Assembly (NCBI RefSeq): GCF_016651435.1
Contig: NZ_JAEPRJ010000001.1
Coordinates: 124,001 to 188,000, forward strand
DNA length: 64,000 nt
Direction: 5' to 3'
From: Catonella massiliensis
GTDB taxonomy: Bacteria; Bacillota; Clostridia; Lachnospirales; Lachnospiraceae
The translations under genes were made by a program, and so were the position numbers. Below, one piece after another: positions 44,720-53,591 of this stretch (its first letter is position 1; each line of letters opens with the position of its first letter). Under the pieces are notes generated by a model, which made no database searches, was not told where the DNA came from, and saw nothing but the letters and a program-made list of their open reading frames with translations.

Positions 44720-47344
44720 ATGAGCTATAGCAGATTTGAGATAGAAGAAAAACAACGAAAATATGGTTCTGTTTCAAGAAAACTGGGTTCTAAGGTTCTC
44801 ATTTGGATAGTGAGAATATTTATGGTAGCCGTAGTAGCACTTGCTGTGACAGGCGGCTATCTTATGTACGGAAGTGTGAAGGGGATAATTGACAAAGCAC
44901 CTGAGATTAACTCCGTAAATGTTATGCCTACAGGATTTCAGACTTATTTTTACAACGTAAAAGGAAAGAAGATAAGGACTATTGTAGGCGCGGGAGCGAA
45001 CCGTATTTATAAGAAATTAAAAGACATACCAAAGACTGTTCAGGAGGCCTTCATTGCCATAGAGGATGAGCGTTTTTATGAACATGGGGGTATAGATGTA
45101 AGAGGTGCATTTAGAGCGGGATTTGTAGCGCTTTTGTCAGGAGGCTCTAAAAAGCAGGGAGCAAGTACTCTTACACAGCAGCTCCTTAAAAATCAGGTCT
45201 TTGCAGGCGGTGAAGAAGAGACTATTATGGCTGCAATTGAAAGAAAGATACAGGAGCAGTATCTTGCGATTCAGCTTGAACACGTCTACAGCAAGGATCA
45301 GATTCTTGAGTATTATCTTAATACAATAAACCTGGGACAAAATACCCTCGGAGTGCAGACTGCCGCACTTAGATACTTCAATAAGAGCGTAAGCAAGCTG
45401 ACACTTTCGGAAGCAAGCGTAATTGCGGCTATTACCAAAAATCCTACGGGGAATAACCCCATTACACACCCTGAAGAGAATGCCGCAAGGCGTAAGTCTG
45501 TCCTTAACAATATGAAAAGGCTTGGCTTTATCACTGAAAAACAGCTTAAAGAAGCTGAAAGTGATGATGTATATGCAAGGATTAAGGCTGTAAATAAAGA
45601 GATAAAGGTAGACACAACTGTAAACTCCTACTATGTGGACGCTACCATAGGTCAGGTGGTGGAAGACCTTGTTAACGAGAAGGGATATACGGTTACACAG
45701 GCTTATAACCTCCTTTATTCAGGAGGCCTTAAGATATATACCTATCAGGATCCGGATATTCAAAAAATCTGCAACACAGAGACTGCAAATGAGAAGTATT
45801 TTGCGGGAATGCCTGGCAAATGGAAGCTTTCCTATGCACTCTCTGTACAGGGTAAAAATGGTAAGACCTACAATTATTCTGAGGGACATATACAGCAGAT
45901 GTTTAAGCTCGATAGTATGATGTTCAACAAAAAAGGCGGTGCAGACCAGTACATTAAGCAGTTTAAGAAGGCCAAGTTAAAAGGTGGTGGAGAGGTAATA
46001 GGTGAGAGAAGTGAGTACACCATTGAGCCACAGATATCAGCTACCGTGATGAATCAAAAGAGTGGTGCGGTATCAGCTATTGTTGGTGGAAGGGGTGCAA
46101 AGACAGGAAACCTTACCCTCAACAGGGCTACGGATTCAACCAGACAGCCTGGTTCGCTTTTTAAGGTGCTATCCACCTATCTTCCTGCCCTTGATACTGC
46201 GGGTTATACCCTTGCAAGCGTACAGGATGATGGAGAGTATTTCTACCCTAATTCCAACAAAGAGGTGCGTAACTGGTGGGGAGACAGCCACGAGGGCCTT
46301 AGCACCTATAGGCGTGGTATCTACCGCTCTATGAATGTAGTTACGGTAAAGGCTCTTGAAGCAATTGGACTTACGACAGCCTTGGCTTATCTTAAGGCGC
46401 TTGGAATATCAACACTTTCTGAGGATGATAATGGCTTTGCAGTGGCACTTGGTGGACTGTCAAAGGGTGCCACAAATCTTGAGATAACCGGTGCTTATGC
46501 TGCCATAGCCAATAACGGTATATATATAAAGCCAAGCTTCTATAGCAAGGTGCTTGACCATGATGGCAATGTCATCCTGGAGCATAAAAAGGTTGCAAGG
46601 CAGGTAATGAAGGATTCTACAGCGTTTTTACTTACTGATGCCATGCACGATACTCTTACACGTACGGATGCAACTGCTTACAGGGCAAAACTTGCCAATG
46701 CAGGTATGGGACAGGCTGCAAAGACAGGTAGTTCAAGCTGGGACAATGACCTTTGGATATCAGGTTTCACACCATATTATACCTGTACTGTTTGGCTTGG
46801 ATATGATGAACAGACATCGCAGATAGGCTATGAGCTTAGGCATCATCCTATCTGGAAGGCTATAATGGACGGCATAAATGTAAAGAAGAAATTAAAGACA
46901 AAGCAGTTTAAGAAGCCGGATTCTGTTACAACAGCGACTATATGTACAAAGTCCGGAAAGCTTGCCGTGCCCGGGCTTTGTGACCATGCAGCAGGAGGGT
47001 CTACTGTAAAGACAGAATACTTTGCTGTTGGTACGGTACCAAAGGAAAGCTGCGATGTACATGTTAAACTAAATATATGTAAGGAGTCAGGACAGGCGGC
47101 AGGGCCTTATTGCCCTGAAGTAATAAGCAAGGTATTTCTTATCAAAAATGAGGAAATCACACAGACAGATGCCTATGGAAAGGCAGTTAAGAGGCACTAT
47201 AATACAGCCGATACACCTTACGTTTTAACTAAACAGGTACAGACACCTTGCAGCACACATCTTACACCGGTGGTTCCGACAGATTCGGCTATTGGTGCGG
47301 ACGGCGAAGATGATGGCGCTTCAAATGACGGCAATGACGGCTAA
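44720..47344 (+). CDS. Class A penicillin-binding protein (PBP1A type)
   Basis: 874 residues; AAAAAAGGAGATGT before ATG. One membrane anchor at ~30-55. The GT51 glycosyltransferase domain has IEDERFYEHGGIDVRGAFRA (~115-134) and GASTLTQQLLKN (~148). The transpeptidase domain has Ser479 in RQPGSLFK, SxN in YRSMNVVTV, and KTG in AAKTGSSSW near 668. It polymerises and cross-links peptidoglycan outside the membrane. The C-terminal ~130 residues contain paired Cys (TICTKSGKLAVPGLCDHAAGG; NICKESGQAAGPYCPEV), probably disulfide- or metal-linked, and an Asp/Gly-rich tail. Confidence 0.95.
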   Translation: MSYSRFEIEEKQRKYGSVSRKLGSKVLIWIVRIFMVAVVALAVTGGYLMYGSVKGIIDKAPEINSVNVMPTGFQTYFYNVKGKKIRTIVGAGANRIYKKLKDIPKTVQEAFIAIEDERFYEHGGIDVRGAFRAGFVALLSGGSKKQGASTLTQQLLKNQVFAGGEEETIMAAIERKIQEQYLAIQLEHVYSKDQILEYYLNTINLGQNTLGVQTAALRYFNKSVSKLTLSEASVIAAITKNPTGNNPITHPEENAARRKSVLNNMKRLGFITEKQLKEAESDDVYARIKAVNKEIKVDTTVNSYYVDATIGQVVEDLVNEKGYTVTQAYNLLYSGGLKIYTYQDPDIQKICNTETANEKYFAGMPGKWKLSYALSVQGKNGKTYNYSEGHIQQMFKLDSMMFNKKGGADQYIKQFKKAKLKGGGEVIGERSEYTIEPQISATVMNQKSGAVSAIVGGRGAKTGNLTLNRATDSTRQPGSLFKVLSTYLPALDTAGYTLASVQDDGEYFYPNSNKEVRNWWGDSHEGLSTYRRGIYRSMNVVTVKALEAIGLTTALAYLKALGISTLSEDDNGFAVALGGLSKGATNLEITGAYAAIANNGIYIKPSFYSKVLDHDGNVILEHKKVARQVMKDSTAFLLTDAMHDTLTRTDATAYRAKLANAGMGQAAKTGSSSWDNDLWISGFTPYYTCTVWLGYDEQTSQIGYELRHHPIWKAIMDGINVKKKLKTKQFKKPDSVTTATICTKSGKLAVPGLCDHAAGGSTVKTEYFAVGTVPKESCDVHVKLNICKESGQAAGPYCPEVISKVFLIKNEEITQTDAYGKAVKRHYNTADTPYVLTKQVQTPCSTHLTPVVPTDSAIGADGEDDGASNDGNDG

Positions 47345-47361
47345 TGTAAAAGAGGTGAAAA

Positions 47362-48018
47362 GTGTCATATAAGACAGTGAAAAAGGATGCTTTTGCAGAA
47401 ACGGAAATAAAAAAGTCCAAATTTCTTGCGCATATAGCAGAGGTAAAGTCAGAAGAAGAGGCTGAAGCCCTCATCAAGCAGACAAAGAAGAAATACTATG
47501 ATGCCACACACAGCTGCTCTGCTTATGTGCTTAACTCGGATAGGGGGATTAGACATTCCAGTGATGACGGTGAGCCTTCGGGAACAGCAGGTAAACCCAT
47601 ACTGGATGTGATTTTGGGAGCAGGACTTTTAGATGTAATAGTTATTGTTACAAGATATTTCGGAGGAACCGAGCTTGGTACGGGAGGGCTTGTTAGAGCC
47701 TATTCAGGAGCAACAGCGGAGGTCATTAAAAATGCTGAAATAGTCGAGGTAACAACTGCCAAGCTATATGAGTTCGTTATAGACTATGGACTCTTACCAA
47801 AGCTTCAGCATCTATGCATGGAGCTTGGTATTATCATATATGAAACCGAGTACCTTGAAAAGGTAAATATATCTCTTCTGATTACAGAGGATGTCTTAGG
47901 GAAATTCTTTAAGGAGATAACCGAGGCTACAGCAGGCGTTATCACTAAAGAAAGCGCAGTAAAAGAAGAGATAGTTAATTTTTACCTGGAATCCGGAAAG
48001 GTAATTATAGACAAATAA
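47362..48018 (+). CDS. yigZ: YigZ/IMPACT family protein
   Basis: 218 residues; GTG start with AGAGGTG upstream, 17 nt after the PBP gene. Family motifs: KKSKFLAHIAEVKSEEEA (~17-34), DDGEPSGTAGKPIL (~68-81) and VTRYFGGTELGTGGLVRAYS (~95-114); the second half is the DUF1949-like ferredoxin fold. Molecular role in bacteria is unsettled; eukaryotic IMPACT proteins bind ribosome-associated Gcn1. Its place next to cell wall genes is common but unexplained. Confidence 0.93.
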   Translation: MSYKTVKKDAFAETEIKKSKFLAHIAEVKSEEEAEALIKQTKKKYYDATHSCSAYVLNSDRGIRHSSDDGEPSGTAGKPILDVILGAGLLDVIVIVTRYFGGTELGTGGLVRAYSGATAEVIKNAEIVEVTTAKLYEFVIDYGLLPKLQHLCMELGIIIYETEYLEKVNISLLITEDVLGKFFKEITEATAGVITKESAVKEEIVNFYLESGKVIIDK

Positions 48019-48037
48019 ATATACTTAGGGGGTAGTT

Positions 48038-48961
48038 ATGAAAGATGTAACATTGGTGGTGATGGCAGCAGGAATGGGCAGCAGATACGGCGGTATCAAG
48101 CAGCTTGACTCCTTTGGTCCTGAAGGCGAAGTGATTATGGACTATAGCGTGTTCGATGCTATAAAGGCAGGCTTTAACAAGGTTGTCATCATCATAAGAA
48201 AAGACATTAAGGATGATTTTATGGAAATCATCGGCAACAGACTTGAAGAAAAGGCAGGAGTTCCTGTTCACTATGTATATCAGGAAATGGACAATCTTCC
48301 GGAGGGCTTTAAGGTGCCTGAGGGACGCACAAAGCCTTGGGGTACAGGTCAGGCGCTCTTAGCCGCAAAGGAATATGTACACGAGCCATTCCTTGCCATA
48401 AATGCAGATGATTTTTACGGAAGAGAGCCTTACAAGATAATGCATGATTTCCTTGCAAATGTGGATGAAAGTGATGGGAAGGCTCACTTTGGCATGGCAG
48501 GCTACCTGCTTAAGAATACTTTAAGCGACAACGGCTCAGTATCCAGAGGTATCTGCAGCGTGGATAATAGCGGATATCTGGTATCTATTGAGGAGCATCT
48601 TGATGTAGAGAAGAAAGGAGAGGGAGCTGTAGGTTTTACGGCAAGCGGTGAAAAGCACGAGTTAAGCCTTGAGGATGTAACTTCTATGAATATGATGGGG
48701 CTTACTCCTAAGGTATTTGAAGCTCTTGAGAAAGGCTTTGTAGACTTCCTTGGCGGTATCTCTTCCAATCCGCTAAAGGCCGAATTCTTCCATATCAAGG
48801 TAATCAGCGACATGATTCGTGCAGGTAAGGCAGACATGAAGGTGTTTAACACAGATGCAAAATGGTTTGGTGTAACCTATCAGGAAGATAAGCCTACTGT
48901 AAAAGCGGCCATAGAGAAGCTTACAAAGGACGGAGTATATTCTGAAAAGCTTTGGAATTAA
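48038..48961 (+). CDS. Sugar-phosphate nucleotidyltransferase family protein
   Basis: 307 residues; GGGGG upstream of ATG. N-terminal signature VVMAAGMGSRYGGIKQLD (6-23) is the NTP-binding loop of hexose-1-phosphate nucleotidyltransferases. Metal/sugar site residues are seen in AINADDFYG (~127-135), with GTGQALLAAK upstream. It should make an NDP-sugar in the cytoplasm. Substrate is not readable from sequence. It lies next to the galacto-N-biose locus, which needs a UTP:hexose-1-phosphate uridylyltransferase and has no LnpC in the window, so it could fill that role; it could equally belong to the PBP/YigZ operon. Confidence 0.85.
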   Translation: MKDVTLVVMAAGMGSRYGGIKQLDSFGPEGEVIMDYSVFDAIKAGFNKVVIIIRKDIKDDFMEIIGNRLEEKAGVPVHYVYQEMDNLPEGFKVPEGRTKPWGTGQALLAAKEYVHEPFLAINADDFYGREPYKIMHDFLANVDESDGKAHFGMAGYLLKNTLSDNGSVSRGICSVDNSGYLVSIEEHLDVEKKGEGAVGFTASGEKHELSLEDVTSMNMMGLTPKVFEALEKGFVDFLGGISSNPLKAEFFHIKVISDMIRAGKADMKVFNTDAKWFGVTYQEDKPTVKAAIEKLTKDGVYSEKLWN

Positions 48962-48985
48962 AAAGAAATTGTCGTATAAATGATA

Positions 48986-49019
48986 AAAGGACCGGTTCAT
49001 TAGCCGATCCTTTCTTTTT
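48986..49019 (+). terminator. Terminator between nucleotidyltransferase and AraC genes
   Basis: AAAGGACCGG (48986-48995) pairs with CCGATCCTTT (49004-49013) with one mismatch; T-run to 49019. The 3' arm lies inside the end of the converging AraC gene. Confidence 0.7.
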
Positions 49020-49827
49020 GTCTATACGCACTTGGCGACATCCCGCAGTCCTTCTTAAAGCACTGGGTAAAGTAGCTTTGAGAAGAAAAGCCCGCTGACT
49101 GTGATATCTGATCTATGCTGTAATCGCTGTTTTTAAGTAACTCCTTTGCAACCCTTATACGAATCTTACAGAGGTAGTTGATGGGAGAAGAGCCAAAATA
49201 CCTGTTAAAAGAGTGGATTAGATAATATTTGTTCAGGTTTGAGAGCCTTGCAAGGTCATCTATGGTAATTTTAGAGGCATAGTTGGAGTCGAGGTATTTT
49301 TTTAGCTTAAAGCACTCCTTGCTAGAGTTTACGGTAGGCTCTGTATCTACATTTGTTTTAGTAGTTCTAAGAATTTCTATAAGTATAATCTCCAGTATAT
49401 TCTGGCAGATATGGTCGGAGTAAGGCTTATTATTTTCCTGCTCATTGAGCATGGAATCCATGTATTTGATGATGTCAGGATTCTTAAGTATGCAGTTAAA
49501 CATAAAGTGGTTTGCCTCATTATCAAGATTTAGGCTGTAGTTATCAACAGCAACGGCTATGTATTCAAGAGGATTCTCTTCTCCCGACTTCTCGGTGTGT
49601 GAGGTGTTTGGATTCACAAGGATGAAGTCTCCCTTTTTAAGTGGATATACATCATTTTCCACATAAAACTCTCCCACCCCTCCTGTCACAAGGAAAAGCT
49701 CAGTAAAAGGGTGGGTGTGCATGAAGCTTGGCCAGTCATTCTCGTACTTCGTGTACGTTATATATATTAGGTTACTTTTTGATGTACCTGCAGGCTTTCC
49801 TGCTATCTGATAATTTGAAAATCCCAT
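49000..49827 (-). CDS. AraC-family regulator of the galacto-N-biose locus
   Basis: 275 residues; ATG at 49827 has GGAAAGGA upstream, preferred to the GTG at 49848. Cupin-type sensor with MHTHPFTELFLVTGGVGEFYV (split: MHTHPFTELFLV / TGGVGEFYV) near 37-57, and C-terminal HTHs ITIDDLARLSNLNKYYLIH and SIDQISQSAGFSSQSYFTQCF (kept apart here). Divergent from the binding-protein gene at 50085, so it most likely controls the transporter and lnpA/nahK genes in response to a galactosyl-hexosamine. Confidence 0.9.
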   Translation of the reverse strand: MGFSNYQIAGKPAGTSKSNLIYITYTKYENDWPSFMHTHPFTELFLVTGGVGEFYVENDVYPLKKGDFILVNPNTSHTEKSGEENPLEYIAVAVDNYSLNLDNEANHFMFNCILKNPDIIKYMDSMLNEQENNKPYSDHICQNILEIILIEILRTTKTNVDTEPTVNSSKECFKLKKYLDSNYASKITIDDLARLSNLNKYYLIHSFNRYFGSSPINYLCKIRIRVAKELLKNSDYSIDQISQSAGFSSQSYFTQCFKKDCGMSPSAYRQKERIG

Positions 49828-49944
49828 AATAATCCTTTCCGTATTCACTTTCCGCGCGTCAATATGAATAAGCTTGCATCTTTATAAAATGAGCTGATTA
49901 CCAATATTAGACAAGACGAGAGAAGAGTGAAGTTTTAGTAATAC

Positions 49945-50044
49945 TATATCATGATATATTTTAATAAATTTAGAGATATAAAGCAATATATCTAAAAAAA
50001 ATAGCAATATAAATGTGGAAAAGAAACAAATAAATGGATATAAT
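49945..50044 (+). promoter_or_regulatory. Promoter and palindromes before the binding-protein gene
   Basis: TGGAAA (50016-50021), 17 bp, TATAAT (50039-50044). Upstream lie a perfect 14-bp palindrome TATATCATGATATA (49945-49958) and a near-perfect dyad TTTAGAGATAT/ATATATCTAAA (49969-49979/49986-49996), likely AraC-protein sites. Confidence 0.5.
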
Positions 50045-50084
50045 GACAACAGAAGTTGAATAAATTTCACAAAGGAGAGGTATT

Positions 50085-51530
50085 ATGAGAATAAAGAAAA
50101 TGTTAGCGATGGCACTCAGTTTGTCAATGGTTGCAGCTTCACTTACAGCTTGTGGCTCAAAGGGCGACAGCCAGAAGTCAGCAGCAAGCAAAGCTTCATC
50201 TATGAAGGCTTCTACAGCTTCAACCACATCATCTGCGAAGTCCGCTTCGACAGCTTCTGAGACAAAGGCAGGCGGTACACTTAAGATTGCTGCTTTTGAA
50301 GGCGGTAACGGAGCAGAGATTTGGAATCAGATTAAGGCAGCTTTTGAGGCAGAGACAGGGGCAACAGTCGACCTTCATCTCTCATCAGAGCTTGACAAAG
50401 ACCTTACAAAGTCTTTCCAGAATGGTGATATCCCTGATGTAGTCTACTACAATATGGGAACAAAGAGCGGTTTTACAGAGACTATGCTTAAGGAAAATGC
50501 AATAGCTGATATCACAGATGTATTTGATGACGAGCTTAAGAACAGACTCGTAGGCGGAATCACAGACAATGCTACAGCTCAGCCTTATGCAGACGGCAAG
50601 ATATATCTTGCACCTTGGACCTACGTTCCTACAGGATTCTGGTACAATGCAGATCTTGTTGGTGAAGGAAAGAAATACAGCCTCCCTACAACCTGGGAAG
50701 AGTTCTTCGCACTCGGTGATAAGGCAAGGAAAGATGGTATAGCACTTTTCACATATCCGACAGCAGGATATTTTGATACTTCTATGTATCAGATGTTAGC
50801 TCAGGCTGGAGGAATGGAGTTCTACAACAAGGCTGTAAACTACGACCCTTCAACCTGGACCTCTAAAGAGGGTAAAGAGGTAGTAGATACCATAGCAAAA
50901 CTTGCTTCTAAGGACTATACCTGGTCAGATACAGTAGCAAACGCAAATGCTGACGGTGGATTTAAGAAGAATCAGCAGGCTGTTATAGACGGAAAAGCAT
51001 TATTTATGCCAAACGGTAACTGGGTAATCGGAGAGATGGCAGCTTCTACACCTAAGGATTTCCACTGGGCTATGATGGCTCAGCCAAAGTTCTCTGCAGA
51101 CCAGAAGACTTATGTATATACCTATACAGAGCAGATTTGGATTCCTAAGGACGCAGCAAATATCGACCTTGCTAAGCAGTTCATTAAGTTTATGTACTCT
51201 GACAAAGTTGTTGAGCTTATGCTTGCAAACAAGAGTGTAAATAAAGAGACCAAGGAAGAGACTCCTGCACCTATCATTTCCCCTGTAAAGGGTGCTTCTG
51301 ATAAGCTTGAGGCAGGACCTGTTAAGGATTCTTACACACTTACAAGTGCAAGCGGCACAGAGGCTGTTGCAGGTGTATGGGCTACAACAAAGCCAATCAA
51401 TGGTTTTGACATGAAGGCTACAGTATACGGAGCTATTGATTCACTTAATACAGGAGAACTTACAGCAGCACAGTATCAGAAACAGCTTGAAGAGGCTTGG
51501 ACTAAATTACTTGAAAATCTTGACAGATAA
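50085..51530 (+). CDS. Sugar ABC transporter substrate-binding lipoprotein, likely galacto-N-biose binder
   Basis: 481 residues; AAAGGAGAGG before ATG. Lipoprotein Cys23 (SLTAC), then a Ser/Ala/Lys/Thr tether to ~62. Family 1 fold: TLKIAAFEGGNGAEIWNQIK (~66-85), APWTYVPTGFWYNADLVG (~177), and NGNWVIGEM (~306). The gene order binding protein, two permeases, GH112 phosphorylase, kinase equals the GNB/LNB cluster plan known from bifidobacteria and clostridia, so the ligand is inferred to be galacto-N-biose and/or lacto-N-biose. A terminator hairpin follows the gene. Confidence 0.9.
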   Translation: MRIKKMLAMALSLSMVAASLTACGSKGDSQKSAASKASSMKASTASTTSSAKSASTASETKAGGTLKIAAFEGGNGAEIWNQIKAAFEAETGATVDLHLSSELDKDLTKSFQNGDIPDVVYYNMGTKSGFTETMLKENAIADITDVFDDELKNRLVGGITDNATAQPYADGKIYLAPWTYVPTGFWYNADLVGEGKKYSLPTTWEEFFALGDKARKDGIALFTYPTAGYFDTSMYQMLAQAGGMEFYNKAVNYDPSTWTSKEGKEVVDTIAKLASKDYTWSDTVANANADGGFKKNQQAVIDGKALFMPNGNWVIGEMAASTPKDFHWAMMAQPKFSADQKTYVYTYTEQIWIPKDAANIDLAKQFIKFMYSDKVVELMLANKSVNKETKEETPAPIISPVKGASDKLEAGPVKDSYTLTSASGTEAVAGVWATTKPINGFDMKATVYGAIDSLNTGELTAAQYQKQLEEAWTKLLENLDR

Positions 51531-51544
51531 CCAATCAAAATTTT

Positions 51545-51573
51545 ACGGCGGGCTGAAAAGGCTCGCCGTTTCT
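51545..51573 (+). terminator. Partial terminator between binding-protein and permease genes
   Basis: ACGGCGGGC (51545-51553) pairs with GCTCGCCGT (51561-51569), one G-U; TTTCT follows. Same placement as the hairpin at 35604-35659 in the lacZ cluster. Confidence 0.7.
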
Positions 51574-51587
51574 ATAGGGAGAGATTA

Positions 51588-52478
51588 ATGAATAGAAAAA
51601 AATCGGAAAGGCGGTTCATCTTTGCCTGCCTTGCCCCTGCAGTAATCCTGGTTGTTTTATTTATATTTATTCCTACCTTCAATGTATTTAGAATGTCCTT
51701 ATACAGAATGGGCGGAATAACAAACAAGCAGACCTTTGTAGGCTTTGATAATTTTAAGGATTTATTTGGAGATAAGAGCTTCTTGCAGGCTATGCAGAAC
51801 TCTATATTGATAATAGTAATAGTTACTCTATGTACAGTATTTTTGGCGGTGCTTTTTGCAACCCTGCTTCAGAGAGGCAAATTTATCGGTCAGAATTTCT
51901 TCAGGGTAATATTCTATATTCCAAATATTTTAAGTATCGTAGTTATAGCAGGTATCTTCGGTGCTATCTACGATCCTTCAAGTGGTCTTCTCAATACATT
52001 TCTTAGGGCTATTCACCTTGACTCGCTTGCGAAACAGTGGATGGCAGAGCCTGATATAGTTATATATTCGGTTATATTTGCTCTGGTTTGGCAGGCTATA
52101 GGTTATTACATGGTCATGTATATGGCGAGTATGGCGGCGATTCCACCTGACTTTTATGAGGCAGCTTCTCTTGACGGTGCATCTGAGGTTCGTATGTTTT
52201 TTCAGATTACCCTGCCTCTTATTTGGACAAGCATCAGAACTACACTTACCTTCTACATCATCAGTACCATCAACCTAAGCTTTCTCTTCGTACAGATTAT
52301 GTCTGACGGAGGACCTAACGGCAAGACAGAGGTATTCCTCAACTATATGTACAAGCAGGCATATGGAAATGGTGCTTACGGCTATGGTATGGCAATAGGG
52401 GTTACAGTATTTATCTTCTCATTTGTACTTGCGGGAACAGTCAACAAGATTACAGAGAGAAAAGTATATCAATTTTAG
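51588..52478 (+). CDS. Sugar ABC transporter permease (MalF/UgpA type)
   Basis: 296 residues; AGGGAGAG before ATG. Six membrane segments starting at ~9 (FIFACLAPAVILVVLFIF). EAA loop FYEAASLDGASEVRMFFQI near 189-207. Forms the import channel with the next gene's product; the ATPase is not coded here. Confidence 0.94.
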   Translation: MNRKKSERRFIFACLAPAVILVVLFIFIPTFNVFRMSLYRMGGITNKQTFVGFDNFKDLFGDKSFLQAMQNSILIIVIVTLCTVFLAVLFATLLQRGKFIGQNFFRVIFYIPNILSIVVIAGIFGAIYDPSSGLLNTFLRAIHLDSLAKQWMAEPDIVIYSVIFALVWQAIGYYMVMYMASMAAIPPDFYEAASLDGASEVRMFFQITLPLIWTSIRTTLTFYIISTINLSFLFVQIMSDGGPNGKTEVFLNYMYKQAYGNGAYGYGMAIGVTVFIFSFVLAGTVNKITERKVYQF

Positions 52479-52493
52479 GAAGGAGGGCATACA

Positions 52494-53360
52494 TTGAAGC
52501 GAATTGGAACAAAAACCTTATACAAGATATTTGTATATGTGGCTCTCATAAGTCTGGCTATCTCAATCATCATTCCGGTTGGCTGGGTATTTATGGCGAG
52601 CTTTAAGAAAAATTCCGAGTTCTTAGGTGGAGATATCAGCCCTTGGGATTTACCTAAATCACTTAACTTTGATAACTTCGTTACTGCATTTAATGATGCG
52701 GGGATGGGGCAGTTCTTTGCAAACTCGGTAATTGTTACAGCTATAGGACTTGTGCTTCTTTTAGTGCTTGCACTTCCTGCTGCCTATGTACTTGCAAGAT
52801 TTTTCTTCAAAGGCAAGAAAATCCTTGAAATAGGCTTTATGGCAGGCTTATTTGTAAATATCAACTACATAGTGGTACCTATTTTCCTTATGTTAAGTGA
52901 TGCAAATAAAGCACTCAAGGTAACATTTTTCCTAGACAATAGATTTATACTTGCACTAATCTATGCTACAAGTGCTCTGCCTTTTACCATTTATCTCCTA
53001 AGCTCGTACTTCAAGACCTTGCCAAAGGGATTTGAGGAAGCAGCCTATATAGACGGCTGCAGTCATTTTAAGACCATGCTTAAGATAATGATACCAATGG
53101 CAAAGCCAAGCATAATTACGGTTGTTTTATTTAATTTCCTGTCATTTTGGAATGAGTACATCATTGCCTATACCCTGATGGATGAGCATGAGACTCTGGC
53201 TATGGGACTTAAGAATCTGATGGCTGTTGAAAAGACAGCAACTAACTACGGAATTATGTATGCGGGCCTTGTTATAGTTATGCTTCCTACTCTCATACTC
53301 TACATCCTTGTTCAGAGGAGACTTACCGAGGGTATGACTTTAGGCGGACTTAAGGGATAA
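52494..53360 (+). CDS. Sugar ABC transporter permease (MalG/UgpE type)
   Basis: 288 residues; TTG start with AAGGAGGG 6 nt upstream, 15 nt after the previous stop. Six membrane segments; EAA loop FEEAAYIDGCSHFKTMLKI near 180-198; tail QRRLTEGMTLGGLKG typical of the family. Confidence 0.93.
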   Translation: MKRIGTKTLYKIFVYVALISLAISIIIPVGWVFMASFKKNSEFLGGDISPWDLPKSLNFDNFVTAFNDAGMGQFFANSVIVTAIGLVLLLVLALPAAYVLARFFFKGKKILEIGFMAGLFVNINYIVVPIFLMLSDANKALKVTFFLDNRFILALIYATSALPFTIYLLSSYFKTLPKGFEEAAYIDGCSHFKTMLKIMIPMAKPSIITVVLFNFLSFWNEYIIAYTLMDEHETLAMGLKNLMAVEKTATNYGIMYAGLVIVMLPTLILYILVQRRLTEGMTLGGLKG

Positions 53361-53370
53361 GGAGGACAGG

Positions 53371-53538
53371 ATGAAAGAAAAAATTATTGGTTTGGTTTTA
53401 TTACTTTGTTTTATTCTGTCCGTAGGTCTCATTATATCCGGACAGAAAAATATATCGATGACAGGTTTTACATACGAGATAATAGGCCTTGTAGGCCTGC
53501 TTGTAGTGCTTTTTGTGTATAACAGAAAATATAGGTAA
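53371..53538 (+). CDS. Small two-helix membrane protein, 55 residues (DUF6903-like)
   Basis: ATG at 53371 with GGATAAGGAGGACAG upstream, ten bases after the permease; TAA at 53536-53538. Two membrane segments: IIGLVLLLCFILSVGLII (~5-22) and YEIIGLVGLLVVLFVY (~35-50), ending NRKYR. It resembles the small DUF6903 proteins I recall beside GNB/LNB phosphorylase genes in Firmicutes; the name is from memory and needs a profile search. Position suggests a small accessory subunit of this importer. Confidence 0.7.
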   Translation: MKEKIIGLVLLLCFILSVGLIISGQKNISMTGFTYEIIGLVGLLVVLFVYNRKYR

Positions 53539-53591
53539 TGAATGACTGATGCCGGGAATGCCCGCAATCAGATAACAATAAGGAGAAAGAA

